The notes: generated from the sequence alone by a model not told the origin. DNA of 64,000 nt from Pseudomarimonas salicorniae (GCF_023156535.1 NZ_JALNMH010000002.1:372001-436000), one strand, 5' to 3'; counted from the stretch's first letter, positions 24,993 through 35,993 are shown. A program made the numbers and translations.

Positions 24993-25651
24993 TGACCGAC
25001 GTTGTCGTACTTGGCCAGACGCTCGGATTCCTCCGCCGCGCCCTCCCGCCATTCACGCATCGCCGGCAGGGCTTCTACCGCGTCGCAATAGGCCCGCGCC
25101 GTGTCGTCCAGGGCGACGCCGTAGCCACGGAAGCGAACCGCCACCGGGGCGAACATCGCATCGACGATACCAAAGGCGCCGCAGAGGAACTCGCCGCTCC
25201 CGGCGCGGCCGCGCAGCTCGCGCCAGAGCTGCTGGACCCGGTCGATATCGCGCTGGGCATTGGCATCCCAGCGGTAGACGCCGGTCGAGGGGTCGCGGCC
25301 GCAGTTCATGGGCAACTGGGTGCGCAGGTCGGTGAAGCCCGAATGCATCTCGGCCGAGGCGCTGCGGGCAAGCGCCCGTGCGTCGAGGTCGGTCGGCCAG
25401 CCGCGGCCATCGAGGAAGACTTCATTGGCGTACTCGACGATGGCCAGCGAATCCCAGATCACCCGGCCCTGGTGATGCAGCACCGGCACCCGGCCGCTCG
25501 GCGAGAAGCGCGCAATCTCGCGCCGGAACTCCTCGCTGCCCAGCGCCAGCCGGCGCTCCTCGAAGGGAACCCCGAAGGCCTTGAGCAGCAGCCAGGGGCG
25601 CAGCGACCAGGAAGAGTAGTTCTTGTTTCCGATGACCAGAAGCGGTTGCAT
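24989..25651 (-). CDS. glutathione S-transferase family protein
   Basis: 220 residues starting MQPLLVIGNKNYSSWSLRPW. The N-terminal thioredoxin-fold domain (about 1-80) holds the Ser-rich active-site region NKNYSSWSLRP, the cis-Pro segment GRVPVL and the glutathione-contacting VIWDSLAIVEYA. The C-terminal helical domain covers 90-210. This resembles the YfcF/zeta-like class in which Ser activates glutathione. The substrate is unknown. Four-base overlap with apt. Confidence 0.88.
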   Translation of the reverse strand: MQPLLVIGNKNYSSWSLRPWLLLKAFGVPFEERRLALGSEEFRREIARFSPSGRVPVLHHQGRVIWDSLAIVEYANEVFLDGRGWPTDLDARALARSASAEMHSGFTDLRTQLPMNCGRDPSTGVYRWDANAQRDIDRVQQLWRELRGRAGSGEFLCGAFGIVDAMFAPVAVRFRGYGVALDDTARAYCDAVEALPAMREWREGAAEESERLAKYDNVGQ

Positions 25652-25722
25652 GCCTGTCTCCGCAGAATCCCGCGACAGTGTCGCCGAGCCGCGCCGGGCC
25701 ACCAAGCCCCGGCATGTTGGAT

Positions 25723-27924
25723 TCAGAATATCGGCGGCGCATCGGGGGCCTCGGCAGAGGCTCCGAAACCCTTGGCACGCGCCACCTGGTTGCGACCCTG
25801 ACCCTTGGCCATCTCGGTGGCGCGGGCGGCACGCTCGACCAATCGGCGTGCCGATTCGTCGCCCGGCTGCAGCGCCGCAACCCCCAGGCTGACGGTGATC
25901 TTGATCGGCCCCTGCTCGCTGCGGAAGCGCTGGCTGGCGACCTGTGCGCGCATGCGCTCGGCCACCGCCTCGCTCTGCTCGATGCCAAGGCCAGGCAGGA
26001 CGATCACGAACTCGTCTCCACCGTGGCGATACATCAGGTCGTCGTCGCGCAGCAGGGGGCGCAGGTTGCCGCCCAGGCTGCGCAGGAAGTGGTCGCCGAC
26101 CGCCATGCCGAACCGCTCGTTGACCGTCCGCAGCAGGTCGACATCGAGAAACAGGACCCCAAGCGGCTCACCGGCGTGGCGCGCAGCGCGAAGCTGGCTG
26201 TCCAGCAGCTCTTCTCCAGCACGATGGTTCAGCATCCCGCTCAGCGGATCGGTCTCGGCGCGCCGCTTGAGTTCGACAGCGCGGGCGCCCTGCTCCACCG
26301 CCTTGAAGGCGAGCTCGGCGAACTCGCCGGCGAGTTCCAGCTCTTCGGTTGCGAACGCGCCCTCCTGCCGCTCCAGCAGCAGCGCGCCCCAGCCCGGTCG
26401 CGGCACCGGAAGCGGCACGACGCCCAAACGCGGCCCCGCGGGATCGGCGCCCTCCGGCGGCAGGGACATGGCGGTCCGCGCCCGGCAGATCCCCTTCAGC
26501 GTCGAACTGCGGTCGGCGAGCAGGGCACAGATGCGCGGCTTCTCCTTCATCGGCTCGGCGAGCAGGTAATCGAAGCCGCGGTAGCCACTGACGGTGAGCG
26601 CCTGCGCACGCAGTGGCAGCACGTCCGGCAGGACCACCAGCAGCTGACGGAACGCCCGCCACTCGAGGTCGCTCGGCTCCACCGCGGTGCCGGTCGAGGC
26701 TTCGAGCGTCTCGACCAGCTCGCGGCGCTTCTGCTCGATCCGGAGTACGGCGCTGCTGGAGGCGTGCAGTGCCTGCATCGCCTCGGCGCGCTGGCGCAGC
26801 GCGATGACCCGGTCGGTCAGCGCGATGGAAAGGCCCAGCACGGCCAGCGCCGTGCCCCCCTGCTGCAGCCAGGCCAGCCCGCCGGAGTCGGCCAGCCACC
26901 CGGACAGAAGGGCCAGCTGCGAGGTGGCGGCCAGCCAGAACACGGCCCACATCAGGCACTGCGCCGCGGCCGGCCGGGCGCCATGCGCCCAGCCCCAACC
27001 GGTGGCGAGCACCGGCAACAGTAGGCCGGCCGAAAGCACGGCCGATGCCGCCGGGGCGAACTGCGCGTGGACGGTCGCGGGCAGTATGCCGAGCAGCAGT
27101 CCGAATCCGGCGAGGGTCCAGACCAGCGCCCTCGCCACCCGGACCAGCGCCGGCGCGCGTCCGGACAGCCCGAGCAGTCCCTGGGCCGCGGACAGCGCGG
27201 ACGCGGCGCAGAGCGCGGCGGCCATCCACAGCACACCGATTCCCCAGGCACCGAGCAGGGGGCCAAGCAGCGGCAGCTCAAAGGCATGGCCCTGCGCGAG
27301 GGCCAGGAAACCGCCGGCGAGCACGGCGAAGGCGGTGAAGTCCCGGTAGGCAGGCTCACGCACGGCGAGGGTCAGGGCGAGGCTGACCAGGGCGGTGGCG
27401 AAGATCGCGGCATAGCTGGCGGCTGCGAGGTTGCCCGCCCCGCGCGACGCGATCAGCGCCTCGCGCTCGCCGCCCAGCGACCAGCTGACCGTGGCCGGCA
27501 GAAGCGGATCGATGGCGACCAGGATGCGCCGCGCATCGCGCAACGGCAGGCTGAAGTCGGAGCGCAGGGGCTCACCCGACGGGGGCGCAAGGAAGCTGTC
27601 GATCAGTTCCCCGGGGGCCTCGCCCGGAAGCGGGTCATACCAGGCCACCAGGCGCGACACCGGCACCCGGTCCAGGCGCAGGACCTGGGTACGCCCGGGC
27701 TCCTGCATCGGCTCGATACGAAGCCAGTAGCGGCTGCCCTGCTGTGGTTCCAGCACGATCCGATCATCCGAAACCGCCTCGAACGCGCCGTCCTGCTGCA
27801 GCACCTCGGCCAGATCCATCGAGGCATCCAGCCGGGCGAGCTCGATGCGCGCCGCCGCGAACAGCGAAGGCGCGGCGATCAACGCACACAGGGCAATCAG
27901 CAGTGTGACCCGGAAGCGGATCAT
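25723..27924 (-). CDS. membrane diguanylate cyclase (7TM sensor with GGDEF)
   Basis: 733 residues. A signal peptide precedes a periplasmic domain (about 25-160) like the 7TMR-DISM extracellular domain, then seven membrane helices (about 170-390), a GAF-like region (about 420-560) and a GGDEF domain. The active site is an intact GGDEF at 635-639. RDDD at 626-629, five residues upstream, matches the inhibitory I-site RxxD, so product feedback is expected. The enzyme would make c-di-GMP at the inner membrane. ATG overlaps the upstream DUF2007 stop (ATGA). It lies close to the pilus locus, whose MshE binds c-di-GMP; a functional link is inferred. Confidence 0.92.
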   Translation of the reverse strand: MIRFRVTLLIALCALIAAPSLFAAARIELARLDASMDLAEVLQQDGAFEAVSDDRIVLEPQQGSRYWLRIEPMQEPGRTQVLRLDRVPVSRLVAWYDPLPGEAPGELIDSFLAPPSGEPLRSDFSLPLRDARRILVAIDPLLPATVSWSLGGEREALIASRGAGNLAAASYAAIFATALVSLALTLAVREPAYRDFTAFAVLAGGFLALAQGHAFELPLLGPLLGAWGIGVLWMAAALCAASALSAAQGLLGLSGRAPALVRVARALVWTLAGFGLLLGILPATVHAQFAPAASAVLSAGLLLPVLATGWGWAHGARPAAAQCLMWAVFWLAATSQLALLSGWLADSGGLAWLQQGGTALAVLGLSIALTDRVIALRQRAEAMQALHASSSAVLRIEQKRRELVETLEASTGTAVEPSDLEWRAFRQLLVVLPDVLPLRAQALTVSGYRGFDYLLAEPMKEKPRICALLADRSSTLKGICRARTAMSLPPEGADPAGPRLGVVPLPVPRPGWGALLLERQEGAFATEELELAGEFAELAFKAVEQGARAVELKRRAETDPLSGMLNHRAGEELLDSQLRAARHAGEPLGVLFLDVDLLRTVNERFGMAVGDHFLRSLGGNLRPLLRDDDLMYRHGGDEFVIVLPGLGIEQSEAVAERMRAQVASQRFRSEQGPIKITVSLGVAALQPGDESARRLVERAARATEMAKGQGRNQVARAKGFGASAEAPDAPPIF

Positions 27925-28223
27925 GCGAGGAAGGCCGCGTCGGGATCGGGGCCGGCATCCTCGTCGTCGCCGCCATCCGGATTCGAGGCGCGCTCCTCCT
28001 CTGCTTCCCGGCGCGCCTCGTCCTGCCAGGTCGCGAGCAGGGCCAGCGCCGCCTCGACGTCGCGCTCCGCCACGCAGACGCCGAGCAGGCCCTGAAGGGG
28101 CAACTCACCCAGCGCACCGGTCAGCCACTCGCCACGCACGTGGGCGTCGATGCCTTCGGATTGCAGCCGGCCCCTGACCAGGTGGGCATCTATCAGGTGC
28201 TCGGCTTGGTAGACCACCTGCAT
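27921..28223 (-). CDS. DUF2007-domain small protein
   Basis: 100 residues beginning [20 protein letters not shown], followed by [20 protein letters not shown] and [17 protein letters not shown]. This is the DUF2007 fold (putative signal-transducing, PII-like topology). The last 35 residues are acidic and probably disordered. Translation is coupled to the diguanylate cyclase (4-base overlap), suggesting a regulatory partnership. No role is established for the family. Confidence 0.85.
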   Translation of the reverse strand: MQVVYQAEHLIDAHLVRGRLQSEGIDAHVRGEWLTGALGELPLQGLLGVCVAERDVEAALALLATWQDEARREAEEERASNPDGGDDEDAGPDPDAAFLA

Positions 28224-28345
28224 GCGTCGTCCTCGGCTTCCGCGCCCGGCGCTTCCAAGCATACGCCGAGCGTGCCGAGCCTGCCCCACTTGGTGGGCGT
28301 TGCGCCCACGTTCGGCCGCCGCCTGCGGTGATGGGGCGCGCGGGC

Positions 28346-28351
28346 TAGAAT
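28346..28351 (+). promoter_or_regulatory. candidate -10 box of glnS
   Basis: TAGAAT lies 26 bases before the glnS ATG, in the gap between the divergent DUF2007 gene and glnS. It matches the -10 type seen before several genes here (TAGAAT at 62516, TACAAT at 57950). A -35 box is not obvious. Confidence 0.45.
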
Positions 28352-28377
28352 GTCGCGCTTTCCGCAGTGCACAGACC

Positions 28378-30110
<1,733 letters not shown>

Positions 30111-30114
<4 letters not shown>

Positions 30115-30458
30115 TCGGGCGCGGCCTGGCGCTGGCCTGCTGCGTGTGGCTGGCGGCCTGCGCCGGCGCCGCGCCGCGCGAGGAGTCGCCGCCCGCGCAG
30201 CCAGCCGAAGCTGCCGTCCAGGAGCCATCCCGGCACTGCGAAGTCGACGCCGACTGCGCGGTGAAGAACGTCGGCAACTGCTGCGGCTACTTCCCGGCCT
30301 GCGTCCACAAGGACGCCGCCACCTTCCCGGAACAGGTCAAGGCCGAGTGCGCCCGCGAGGGCCGCATGGCGATCTGCGGATTCGCCGAGATCGACGCCTG
30401 CCAGTGCGTCGAGAACCGCTGCGTGGCGGCCCCCGCCGCCGGTGCCGAGGTGCAGTGA
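30111..30458 (+). CDS. small Cys-rich lipoprotein
   Basis: 115 residues. Lipobox at Cys17 (WLAAC-AG), then a Pro/Glu-rich linker and a compact domain with about nine Cys ([30 protein letters not shown]), suggesting a disulfide-knotted periplasmic domain. Similar Cys-rich DxDC...NxCC patterns occur in uncharacterised secreted bacterial proteins. ATGA overlap with glnS and a one-base TGATG overlap with the deaminase indicate an operon, but no common pathway is apparent. Confidence 0.8.
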
Positions 30459-31027
30459 TGCTCTATGCACAGGTCCATCTCACCCTGCCGGCCTGGCTGC
30501 ACCAGCTGGACATCCACGAGCGCCGCTACCCCGACGCCGAGTCGCAGGTGGCCCTGGCCATCGACCTTGCCGCGCGCAACGTCGCAGAGGCCAGCGGCGG
30601 CCCGTTCGGCGCGGCAATCTTCGACGGGTCGGGCCGGCTGATCGGCGCCGGGGTCAATCGCGTGGTCCCTCAGACCTGCTCGGTGGCGCACGCCGAGATG
30701 ATGGCCTTCATGACCGCGCAGCAGCGCCTGCAGCTGTTCCGCCTGAACGATCCCGCTGGCGGCGCCCACGGCCCGATCACCCTCGCCACCTCGGCCCAGC
30801 CCTGCTGCATGTGCTACGGCGCCAGCTTCTGGGCCGGCCTCGACCGCCTGCTGATCGGCGCCCGCTCCGAAGACGTGATGGAGCTGACCGAGTTCGACGA
30901 GGGCCCGCTGCCCGCCGACTGGATCGGCGAGCTGGAGCGCCGCGGAATCTCCGTCCAGCGCGACATCCTCCGCGAGAACGCCCGCGCCGTGCTCCGCCAG
31001 TATGCCGAATCCGGGGTGCGGTACTGA
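30458..31027 (+). CDS. nucleoside deaminase (CDA fold, guanine deaminase-like)
   Basis: 189 residues with the zinc-deaminase motifs HAE (His78, Glu80) and PCCMC (Cys116, Cys119). GGPFGAAIFDGSGRLIGAGVN and TSAQPCCMCYGASFWAGL resemble the GuaD/tRNA-specific deaminase branch of the cytidine deaminase superfamily. It would deaminate a purine or pyrimidine base or nucleoside; which one is not decided by these motifs. The ATG overlaps the previous stop. Confidence 0.88.
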   Translation: MLYAQVHLTLPAWLHQLDIHERRYPDAESQVALAIDLAARNVAEASGGPFGAAIFDGSGRLIGAGVNRVVPQTCSVAHAEMMAFMTAQQRLQLFRLNDPAGGAHGPITLATSAQPCCMCYGASFWAGLDRLLIGARSEDVMELTEFDEGPLPADWIGELERRGISVQRDILRENARAVLRQYAESGVRY

Positions 31028-31066
31028 CCGGAAGGGACCGGCAGCTGCGGGCGCGAAGAAGACGTT

Positions 31067-31264
31067 CATAGGGTGCGGCTGGCCGCACCGGGCGTACCGT
31101 CCGAACGCCCGTATCGGTGCGCCAAGGCACGCCCTATGGGTCTCGCTGACGCCCAACGAAGCCCGACTGTGGGAGCGCACATGGGCGCGACCGCGGAGAT
31201 CCGCTCTGGCCGCGGTCCGTGGTGAATCCGTAGCGCCGAGGTCGCGCCCAAGGGCGCTCCCACA
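31067..31264 (+). repeat. composite palindromic repeat, copy 1 (modules A and B)
   Basis: Module A (31067-31138) begins CATAGGGTGCG and ends with its near inverse. A linker (31139-31167) ends CGAAGCCCGAC. Module B (31168-31264) is bounded by the 11-bp inverted repeat TGTGGGAGCGC/GCGCTCCCACA and includes CATGGGCGCGACCGCGG. The same A-linker-B order recurs at 49181-49378 (opposite orientation) and 55019-55216. It fills most of the gap after the deaminase gene. Confidence 0.9.
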
Positions 31265-31324
31265 ATCTGACTGCGGCAAGGTCTGCTTCGCGGCGCAAAC
31301 CTGACCTGGAAATGCTGTTGCGTG

Positions 31325-31391
31325 TGTAGGAGCCAGCTTGCTGGCGATAGGCGCCCCGGACGGGACGATCGCCAGCAAGCTGGCTCCTACA
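31325..31391. repeat. dispersed palindrome, 24-bp perfect arms, copy 1
   Basis: Arms 31325-31348 and 31368-31391 are perfect inverted copies (starting TGTAGGAGCCAGCTTGCTGG) around a 19-base loop with GCGCCCCGGACGGGACG. An almost identical element is at 48604-48670. Transcribed, it would form a strong hairpin. It is a typical extragenic palindrome of GC-rich gammaproteobacteria. Confidence 0.92.
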
Positions 31392-31423
31392 TTCGGCTTC
31401 TGCGGAAGGTCTCGTTCACGCCC

Positions 31424-31930
31424 TCACTTCCCTTCGGCGGCCTTGCGGTATTCGCCGAGAAACGCGGTGGTCCAGCTCTCGCCGCCGTCGGTGCTCTGCT
31501 CCCAGTGCTGGACGACAACGCCGTCCTCGCGCAGGCGCCAGTGGATGCGCTGCCGAGGACCAGGAGCGGCGGGGTCGGATTCGAGGCGCATCTCGCCGCT
31601 GGCCGGAGCATTGCCGGCCAGCCGCAGAACGTTGCCCTGTGAGTCGACCCACAGCTGGTGCCATCGGCCGTCGCCGCGGTCATAGAAGTTCAGGCTGGTG
31701 CCATTCAGACCCTTGGCCCCGCGCCACTCCTCACGCAACACGCAGCCTGCCTGCTCCTCGCTGATCCGGTTCTGACCGGCCAGCTGGCCGTTCGCCTGCA
31801 CCTTCCACTCGCCGAGCCAGAAGTCGAATGCGCGGTGCTCGGCAGCGGTGCAGTCGGACGCGGGCGGCGGCACGGACGCAGGCTCGGCGGCCAGGGCGAG
31901 CAGAACCAACGGGGCGGCAAACAGGGTCAT
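31424..31930 (-). CDS. secreted hypothetical protein (lipocalin/DUF1579-like)
   Basis: 168 residues with a signal peptide (MTLFAAPLVLLALAAEPA). The mature part contains FDFWLGEWKV, GCVLREEWRGAKGLNGTSLN, DRGDGRWHQLWVDS and HWEQSTDGGESW. The xFDFWLGxWxV opening and the run of beta-strand motifs match small lipocalin-like proteins of the DUF1579 type, common in Xanthomonadales and Alphaproteobacteria and of unknown role. It is probably periplasmic. Confidence 0.82.
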   Translation of the reverse strand: MTLFAAPLVLLALAAEPASVPPPASDCTAAEHRAFDFWLGEWKVQANGQLAGQNRISEEQAGCVLREEWRGAKGLNGTSLNFYDRGDGRWHQLWVDSQGNVLRLAGNAPASGEMRLESDPAAPGPRQRIHWRLREDGVVVQHWEQSTDGGESWTTAFLGEYRKAAEGK

Positions 31931-32025
31931 GGCGATCTCCGGTATCGCGCGAGGTGGCCCCTACGCTACCCGCATTCGCCGACCGGGTCCGCTCCGGATA
32001 CCGCGCGTCCGGCTCAGCCCGACGC

Positions 32026-33255
32026 TCAGCCGAAGAACGCGTAGCAGACGCCGATCGCCGCGATCAGCCCGGCGGCGTCGGCGACCAGAGCGCAGCCCAC
32101 CGCGTGGCGCACCCGGCGGATGCCGACCGCGCCGAAGTACACCGCAATGACGTAGAAAGTGGTCTCGGTACTGCCCTGCATGGTCGCGGCAAGCAAGGCC
32201 GGGAAACTGTCGACCCCGTGATGCTGCATGGTCTCGATCAGCAGGGCCCGCGCGGCGCTGCCCGAGAAGGGCTTGGCGAAGGCGGTCGGCAGGGCGTCGA
32301 CGAAGCGGTCGTCGAAGCCGCCGACCGCGACCAGCCAGCGCACACCCTCCAGCGCCACGTCCAGCGCACCCGAAGCCCTTAACATGCCGATTGCGCAGAG
32401 CATGGCGACCAGGTAGGGCAGCAGGTCGCGGGCGACCTCGAATCCCTGCTTGGCCCCGTCGACGAAGGCCTCGTAGACCGGCACGCGACGCAGCGCCCCT
32501 GCGATGAGGAAAGCCATCACCACGCCGAGCAGGGTGAGGTTGCCGAGCAGTGAGGACAGCGAGGACAGGGCCGCGGCGCTGAGCCCGGCCAGCACGGCGA
32601 TGAAGCCGCCGAGCAGCAGCCCGGCGCCAAGCAGCCAGGCCAGCACCACCGGGTCGCGCAGCTTCAGGCGCTGGACCAGGGCGACCGCCAGGAGGCCGGC
32701 CACGGTCGAAGCGCAGGTCGCCAGCAGGATCGGCAGAAACACCAGCGCCGGCTCCGCCGCGCCCTGCTGCAGGCGGTAGACAAAGATGCTCACCGGCAGC
32801 ACGGTCAGCCCCGAGCTGTTCAGCACCAGGAACAGGATCTGCGCATTGCTGGCCGTGTCTTTGACCGGATTCAGCTCGTGCAGGGCCCGCATAGCCTTGA
32901 GCCCGATCGGCGTCGCCGCGTTGTCGAGGCCGAGGCCGTTCGCGGCGAAGTTCAGGGTCACCAGGCCAACGGCTGGATGGCCACGCGGCACGCCTGGCAT
33001 CAGCCGCTCGAACAGCGGGCCGAGCCACCGCGCCAACGCCTCGATCAGGCCGGCGCGCTCGCCAATCGCCAGCAGCCCCAGCCAGAGTGTGAGGGTGCCG
33101 AACAGCAACACCATCAGCTCCACCGAGAGCCGGGCCATGTCGAACAGCGCGGCGACCATGGCGGCAAAGACCTCGGCCTCGCCGCCGAGCAGCCAGCGGG
33201 CAAGGCCGCTGAGCATCGCCACCAGGAAGAAGCCGAGCCACAGCCAGTTCAGCAT
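32026..33255 (-). CDS. fused SpmA-SpmB nucleoside-recognition (Gate) membrane protein
   Basis: 409 residues with about 8-10 membrane helices. The first half is SpmA-like (NAATPIGLKAMRALHELNP); the second is SpmB-like (GSTETTFYVIAVYFGAVGI). In Bacillus, SpmA and SpmB are separate spore maturation proteins. Here both Gate (nucleoside recognition) domains are in one chain, as in many non-sporulating Gram-negatives. The transported compound is unknown. The start overlaps the stop of the upstream GNAT gene by 7 bases, so they form an operon. Confidence 0.88.
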   Translation of the reverse strand: MLNWLWLGFFLVAMLSGLARWLLGGEAEVFAAMVAALFDMARLSVELMVLLFGTLTLWLGLLAIGERAGLIEALARWLGPLFERLMPGVPRGHPAVGLVTLNFAANGLGLDNAATPIGLKAMRALHELNPVKDTASNAQILFLVLNSSGLTVLPVSIFVYRLQQGAAEPALVFLPILLATCASTVAGLLAVALVQRLKLRDPVVLAWLLGAGLLLGGFIAVLAGLSAAALSSLSSLLGNLTLLGVVMAFLIAGALRRVPVYEAFVDGAKQGFEVARDLLPYLVAMLCAIGMLRASGALDVALEGVRWLVAVGGFDDRFVDALPTAFAKPFSGSAARALLIETMQHHGVDSFPALLAATMQGSTETTFYVIAVYFGAVGIRRVRHAVGCALVADAAGLIAAIGVCYAFFG

Positions 33256-33800
33256 GGCCGCCCTTCGTCATCCAGCCGCGCCCGGTACAGCCAGTGCAGG
33301 GACAGCGGATGGTCGGCCGGCAGCTGGGGGTGGGCGAAGTCACCGGCGGCATCACGGCGGAAACCCAGCCGCTCCATCAGGCCCCAGGAGGGCCGGTTCG
33401 CCGGCACGGTGAAGCTGACGACCTCGATCAGGCCGACCCGCTGGCGCAGGTCGCGCAGACAGACCTCGGCCGCCTCGCGCGCATAGCCCTGGCGCCAGGC
33501 GGAGGATGCCAATCGCCAGCCGATCTCGACAGCCGGCGTGAATGCCGCTTCGAAGTGCACCTGCTGCCCGCCAACGAAGCCGAGCAGGGCGCCGTCCTCA
33601 CGCCGTTCGACCGCCCAGCGGCCGAAGCCATGAGCGTCGAAATGGTCCTCGATGCGCGCCATCAGCGTATCGCTGAGCGCGCGGGGCATGACTCCGGGCA
33701 GGTGGCGGGCGACCTCCGGATCGGCGTTGATCGCAGCGAAGGGCGCCGCGTCGGCGGCGCGCCAGCGGCGCAGCAGCAGGCGAGGCGTCTGCAGCGCCAC
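33249..33800 (-). CDS. GNAT acetyltransferase (RimJ/RimL-like)
   Basis: 183 residues from GTG 33800. It opens LQTPRLLLRRWRAADAAPF, the standard start of RimJ/RimL-type GNATs, and has EIGWRLASSAWRQGYAREAA (acetyl-CoA loop) and PSWGLMERLGF. These enzymes acetylate protein N-termini or small amines. No ATG fits the domain start. A longer frame continues upstream into the prpB region but lacks GNAT features. Downstream it overlaps the SpmA-SpmB gene. Confidence 0.85.
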   Translation of the reverse strand: MALQTPRLLLRRWRAADAAPFAAINADPEVARHLPGVMPRALSDTLMARIEDHFDAHGFGRWAVERREDGALLGFVGGQQVHFEAAFTPAVEIGWRLASSAWRQGYAREAAEVCLRDLRQRVGLIEVVSFTVPANRPSWGLMERLGFRRDAAGDFAHPQLPADHPLSLHWLYRARLDDEGRPC

Positions 33801-33831
33801 CGGTCGGCAGCCGGCCAGACCGGCCTGCCCC

Positions 33832-34725
33832 CTAGCCGCCCTTGCCCTTGGCGAACAGCGCGTCGAGCTTCTGCTCGAAGGCGTGGTAACCGATCCGCTC
33901 GTACAGTTCCTCGCGGGTCTGCATCGCATCGATCACCGACTTCTGGTGGCCGTCGCGACGGATCGCGGTGTACACAGCCTCGGCGGCCTTGTTCATCGCC
34001 CGAAAGGCGGACAGCGGATAGAGCTGGATGCCAACGCCCACCGAAGCCAGCTCGTCGCGGGTGAACAGCGGAGTCTTGCCGAACTCGGTGATGTTGGCCA
34101 GAACAGGTACTTTCACCGCCTCGACGAAGCGCTTGTAGGTATCGAGGTCGTAGGAGGCCTCGGCAAAGATGCCGTCGGCGCCGGCCTCGACGCAGGCGAT
34201 GGCGCGCTCGATGGCAGCGTCCACGCCGTGCACCTGGATGGCATCGGTGCGCGCGATCAGGAAGAAGTCGGGATCGGTCCTCGCATCGGCCGCGGCCTTG
34301 ACCCGGTCGATCATTTCCTCGGTGCTGACCACTTCCTTGCCCGGGCGATGACCGCAGCGCTTGGCGCCGACCTGGTCCTCGATATGGCAGGCGGCGGCGC
34401 CGGCCTTGATCAGCGACTTCACAGTGCGCTCGATATTGAAGGCGCTGGGACCGAAGCCGGTGTCGATATCCACCAGCAGCGGCAGGTCGCAGACGTCGGT
34501 GATCCGGCGCACGTCGATCAGCACGTCTTCCAGCCCGCTGATGCCGAGATCCGGCAGGCCCAGCGAGCCCGCCGCCACGCCGCCGCCGGACAGGTAGATC
34601 GCGCGGTAGCCGGCGCGCTGGGCCAGCAGGGCGTGGTTGGCGTTGATGGCGCCGATCACCTGCAGCGGCGATTCGGCCTTGAGGGCGGCGCGGAAGCGGG
34701 CGCCGGGGGAAGGGCTCGTGCTCAT
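33832..34725 (-). CDS. prpB: 2-methylisocitrate lyase (PEP mutase/isocitrate lyase superfamily)
   Basis: 297 residues from ATG 34725 ([15 protein letters not shown]). It splits 2-methylisocitrate to succinate and pyruvate in the propionate methylcitrate cycle. The signatures are [27 protein letters not shown] (metal ligand), [17 protein letters not shown] (catalytic Cys in KRCGH) and FAEASYDL. PrpC and AcnD-type partners are not in the window, so prpB stands apart from a prp operon here. Oxaloacetate or other lyases of the superfamily are less likely given the KRCGH motif. Confidence 0.9.
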   Translation of the reverse strand: MSTSPSPGARFRAALKAESPLQVIGAINANHALLAQRAGYRAIYLSGGGVAAGSLGLPDLGISGLEDVLIDVRRITDVCDLPLLVDIDTGFGPSAFNIERTVKSLIKAGAAACHIEDQVGAKRCGHRPGKEVVSTEEMIDRVKAAADARTDPDFFLIARTDAIQVHGVDAAIERAIACVEAGADGIFAEASYDLDTYKRFVEAVKVPVLANITEFGKTPLFTRDELASVGVGIQLYPLSAFRAMNKAAEAVYTAIRRDGHQKSVIDAMQTREELYERIGYHAFEQKLDALFAKGKGG

Positions 34726-34741
34726 TCGGGTGGCTCCAGAA

Positions 34742-34817
34742 CCGTTCGCCCTGAGGTATCGAAGGGCGAGCGGCGGCGGCGCGACCCGCACGTGCTTCGA
34801 TACCTCAGCACGAACGG
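34742..34817. repeat. inverted repeat of the GTATCGAAG/CGAACGG type
   Basis: Arms 34742-34764 and 34795-34817 match at 21 of 23 positions (CCGTTCGCCCTGAGGTATCG and its inverse) around a 30-base centre. It sits immediately upstream of prpB in the 175-base gap to mdh; the remaining bases of the gap show no gene. A single half-site of the same type is at 51395-51419. This kind of repeat is scattered in many beta- and gammaproteobacteria. Confidence 0.85.
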
Positions 34818-34900
34818 GGATGCAGGTCTGTCAGTCAAGGCGGTCGCGACGGCGCGACCAGCCCGCGCCCCGCCATGCGGCCGGGGCGCGGCGCGCGGGA

Positions 34901-35884
34901 TCAGAGCAGGTGCGCCACGCCGGCGCGCTCTTCCTCCAGCTCGGCGAGGGTCTTGTTCATCATCTCGCGCGAGTAGTCGTCGATCGGCAGGTCCTGGACG
35001 ATGGTGTACTTGCCGTCCTTGCAGGTGACCGGGTAGCCGTACATGACGTCCTTCGGGATGCCATAGCTGCCGTCCGACGGAATGCCCATGGTCACCCACT
35101 TGCCGTTGGTGCCCAGCACCCAGTCGTGGATGTGGTCGATGGCGGCGTTGGCGGCCGAGGCGGCCGAGGACAGGCCGCGGGCTTCGATGATCGCCGCGCC
35201 ACGCTTGCCGACCTTGGGAATGAAGGTCTCACGGTTCCAGGCCTCGTCGCCGATCTTGTCCTTCAGCGAGGCGCCGCCGACGGTGCAGAAGCGGTAGTCG
35301 GGGTACATGGTCGGGCTGTGGTTGCCCCAGACCACCAGCTTCTCGATGTCGGCCACCGGCACGCCAGCCTTGGTCGCCAGCTGCGACAGGGCGCGGTTGT
35401 GGTCGAGGCGCAGCATGGCGGTAAAGTTCTTCGGGTCGAGGTCCGGCGCCGACTTCATGGCGATGTAGGCGTTGGTGTTGGCCGGGTTGCCGACCACCAG
35501 CACCTTGACGCCACGCGAGGCGACCTTGTTCAGCGCCTTGCCCTGCACGGTGAAGATCTCGGCGTTCTTCAGCAGCAGGTCCTTGCGCTCCATGCCCGGG
35601 CCGCGCGGCATCGCGCCGACCAGCAGGGCGACATCGGCGTCCTTGAAGGCGACTTCCGGATCATCCGTCCCAACCATCCCGGCCAGCAGCGGGAAGGCGC
35701 AGTCTTCAAGCTCCATCATCACGCCACGCAGGGCGGCCTGGGCCTTCTCCATCGGCAGCTCGAGCATCTGCAGGATGACCGGCTGGTCACGGCCCAGCAT
35801 CTCGCCGGAGGCGATACGGAACAGCAGCGAGTAGCCGATCTGACCGGCGGCGCCGGTGACTGCAACGCGAACGGGGGTCTTCAT
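34901..35884 (-). CDS. mdh: malate dehydrogenase
   Basis: 327 residues, the length of the malate dehydrogenases of Xanthomonadales and beta-proteobacteria. It interconverts malate and oxaloacetate with NAD in the citric acid cycle. It has the Rossmann start [20 protein letters not shown], the substrate-binding [11 protein letters not shown], the catalytic WGNHSP (His) and [13 protein letters not shown] 35884 is the family start. Transcription with the aminotransferase 112 bases upstream is possible but the gap is filled by repeats. Confidence 0.96.
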   Translation of the reverse strand: MKTPVRVAVTGAAGQIGYSLLFRIASGEMLGRDQPVILQMLELPMEKAQAALRGVMMELEDCAFPLLAGMVGTDDPEVAFKDADVALLVGAMPRGPGMERKDLLLKNAEIFTVQGKALNKVASRGVKVLVVGNPANTNAYIAMKSAPDLDPKNFTAMLRLDHNRALSQLATKAGVPVADIEKLVVWGNHSPTMYPDYRFCTVGGASLKDKIGDEAWNRETFIPKVGKRGAAIIEARGLSSAASAANAAIDHIHDWVLGTNGKWVTMGIPSDGSYGIPKDVMYGYPVTCKDGKYTIVQDLPIDDYSREMMNKTLAELEEERAGVAHLL

Positions 35885-35892
35885 GGATGGCT

Positions 35893-35993
35893 CCGTGATT
35901 GGTGAATCGTGATTCGTGATTCGTGCGTTGGCGTTGCGATCCGCGAGGGCTTCCTGCTCTTGCGAATCACCCATCACCAATCACGAATCACGG
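35893..35993. repeat. inverted array of GTGATTCGTGATTCG units
   Basis: Two blocks of short repeats face each other: CCGTGATTGGTGAATCG... (35893-35925, with tandem GTGATTC units) and the inverse-type ...CCAATCACGAATCACGG (35962-35993). They can pair into a stem with a ~36-base loop. The array occupies nearly the entire gap between the aminotransferase stop and the mdh start, and its copy number could vary. Confidence 0.8.

Noticed and set aside
31028-31423. A small gene between the deaminase and the 31424 gene
   Set aside because: The frames there are made of the composite repeat and the palindrome, and no protein signature is seen.
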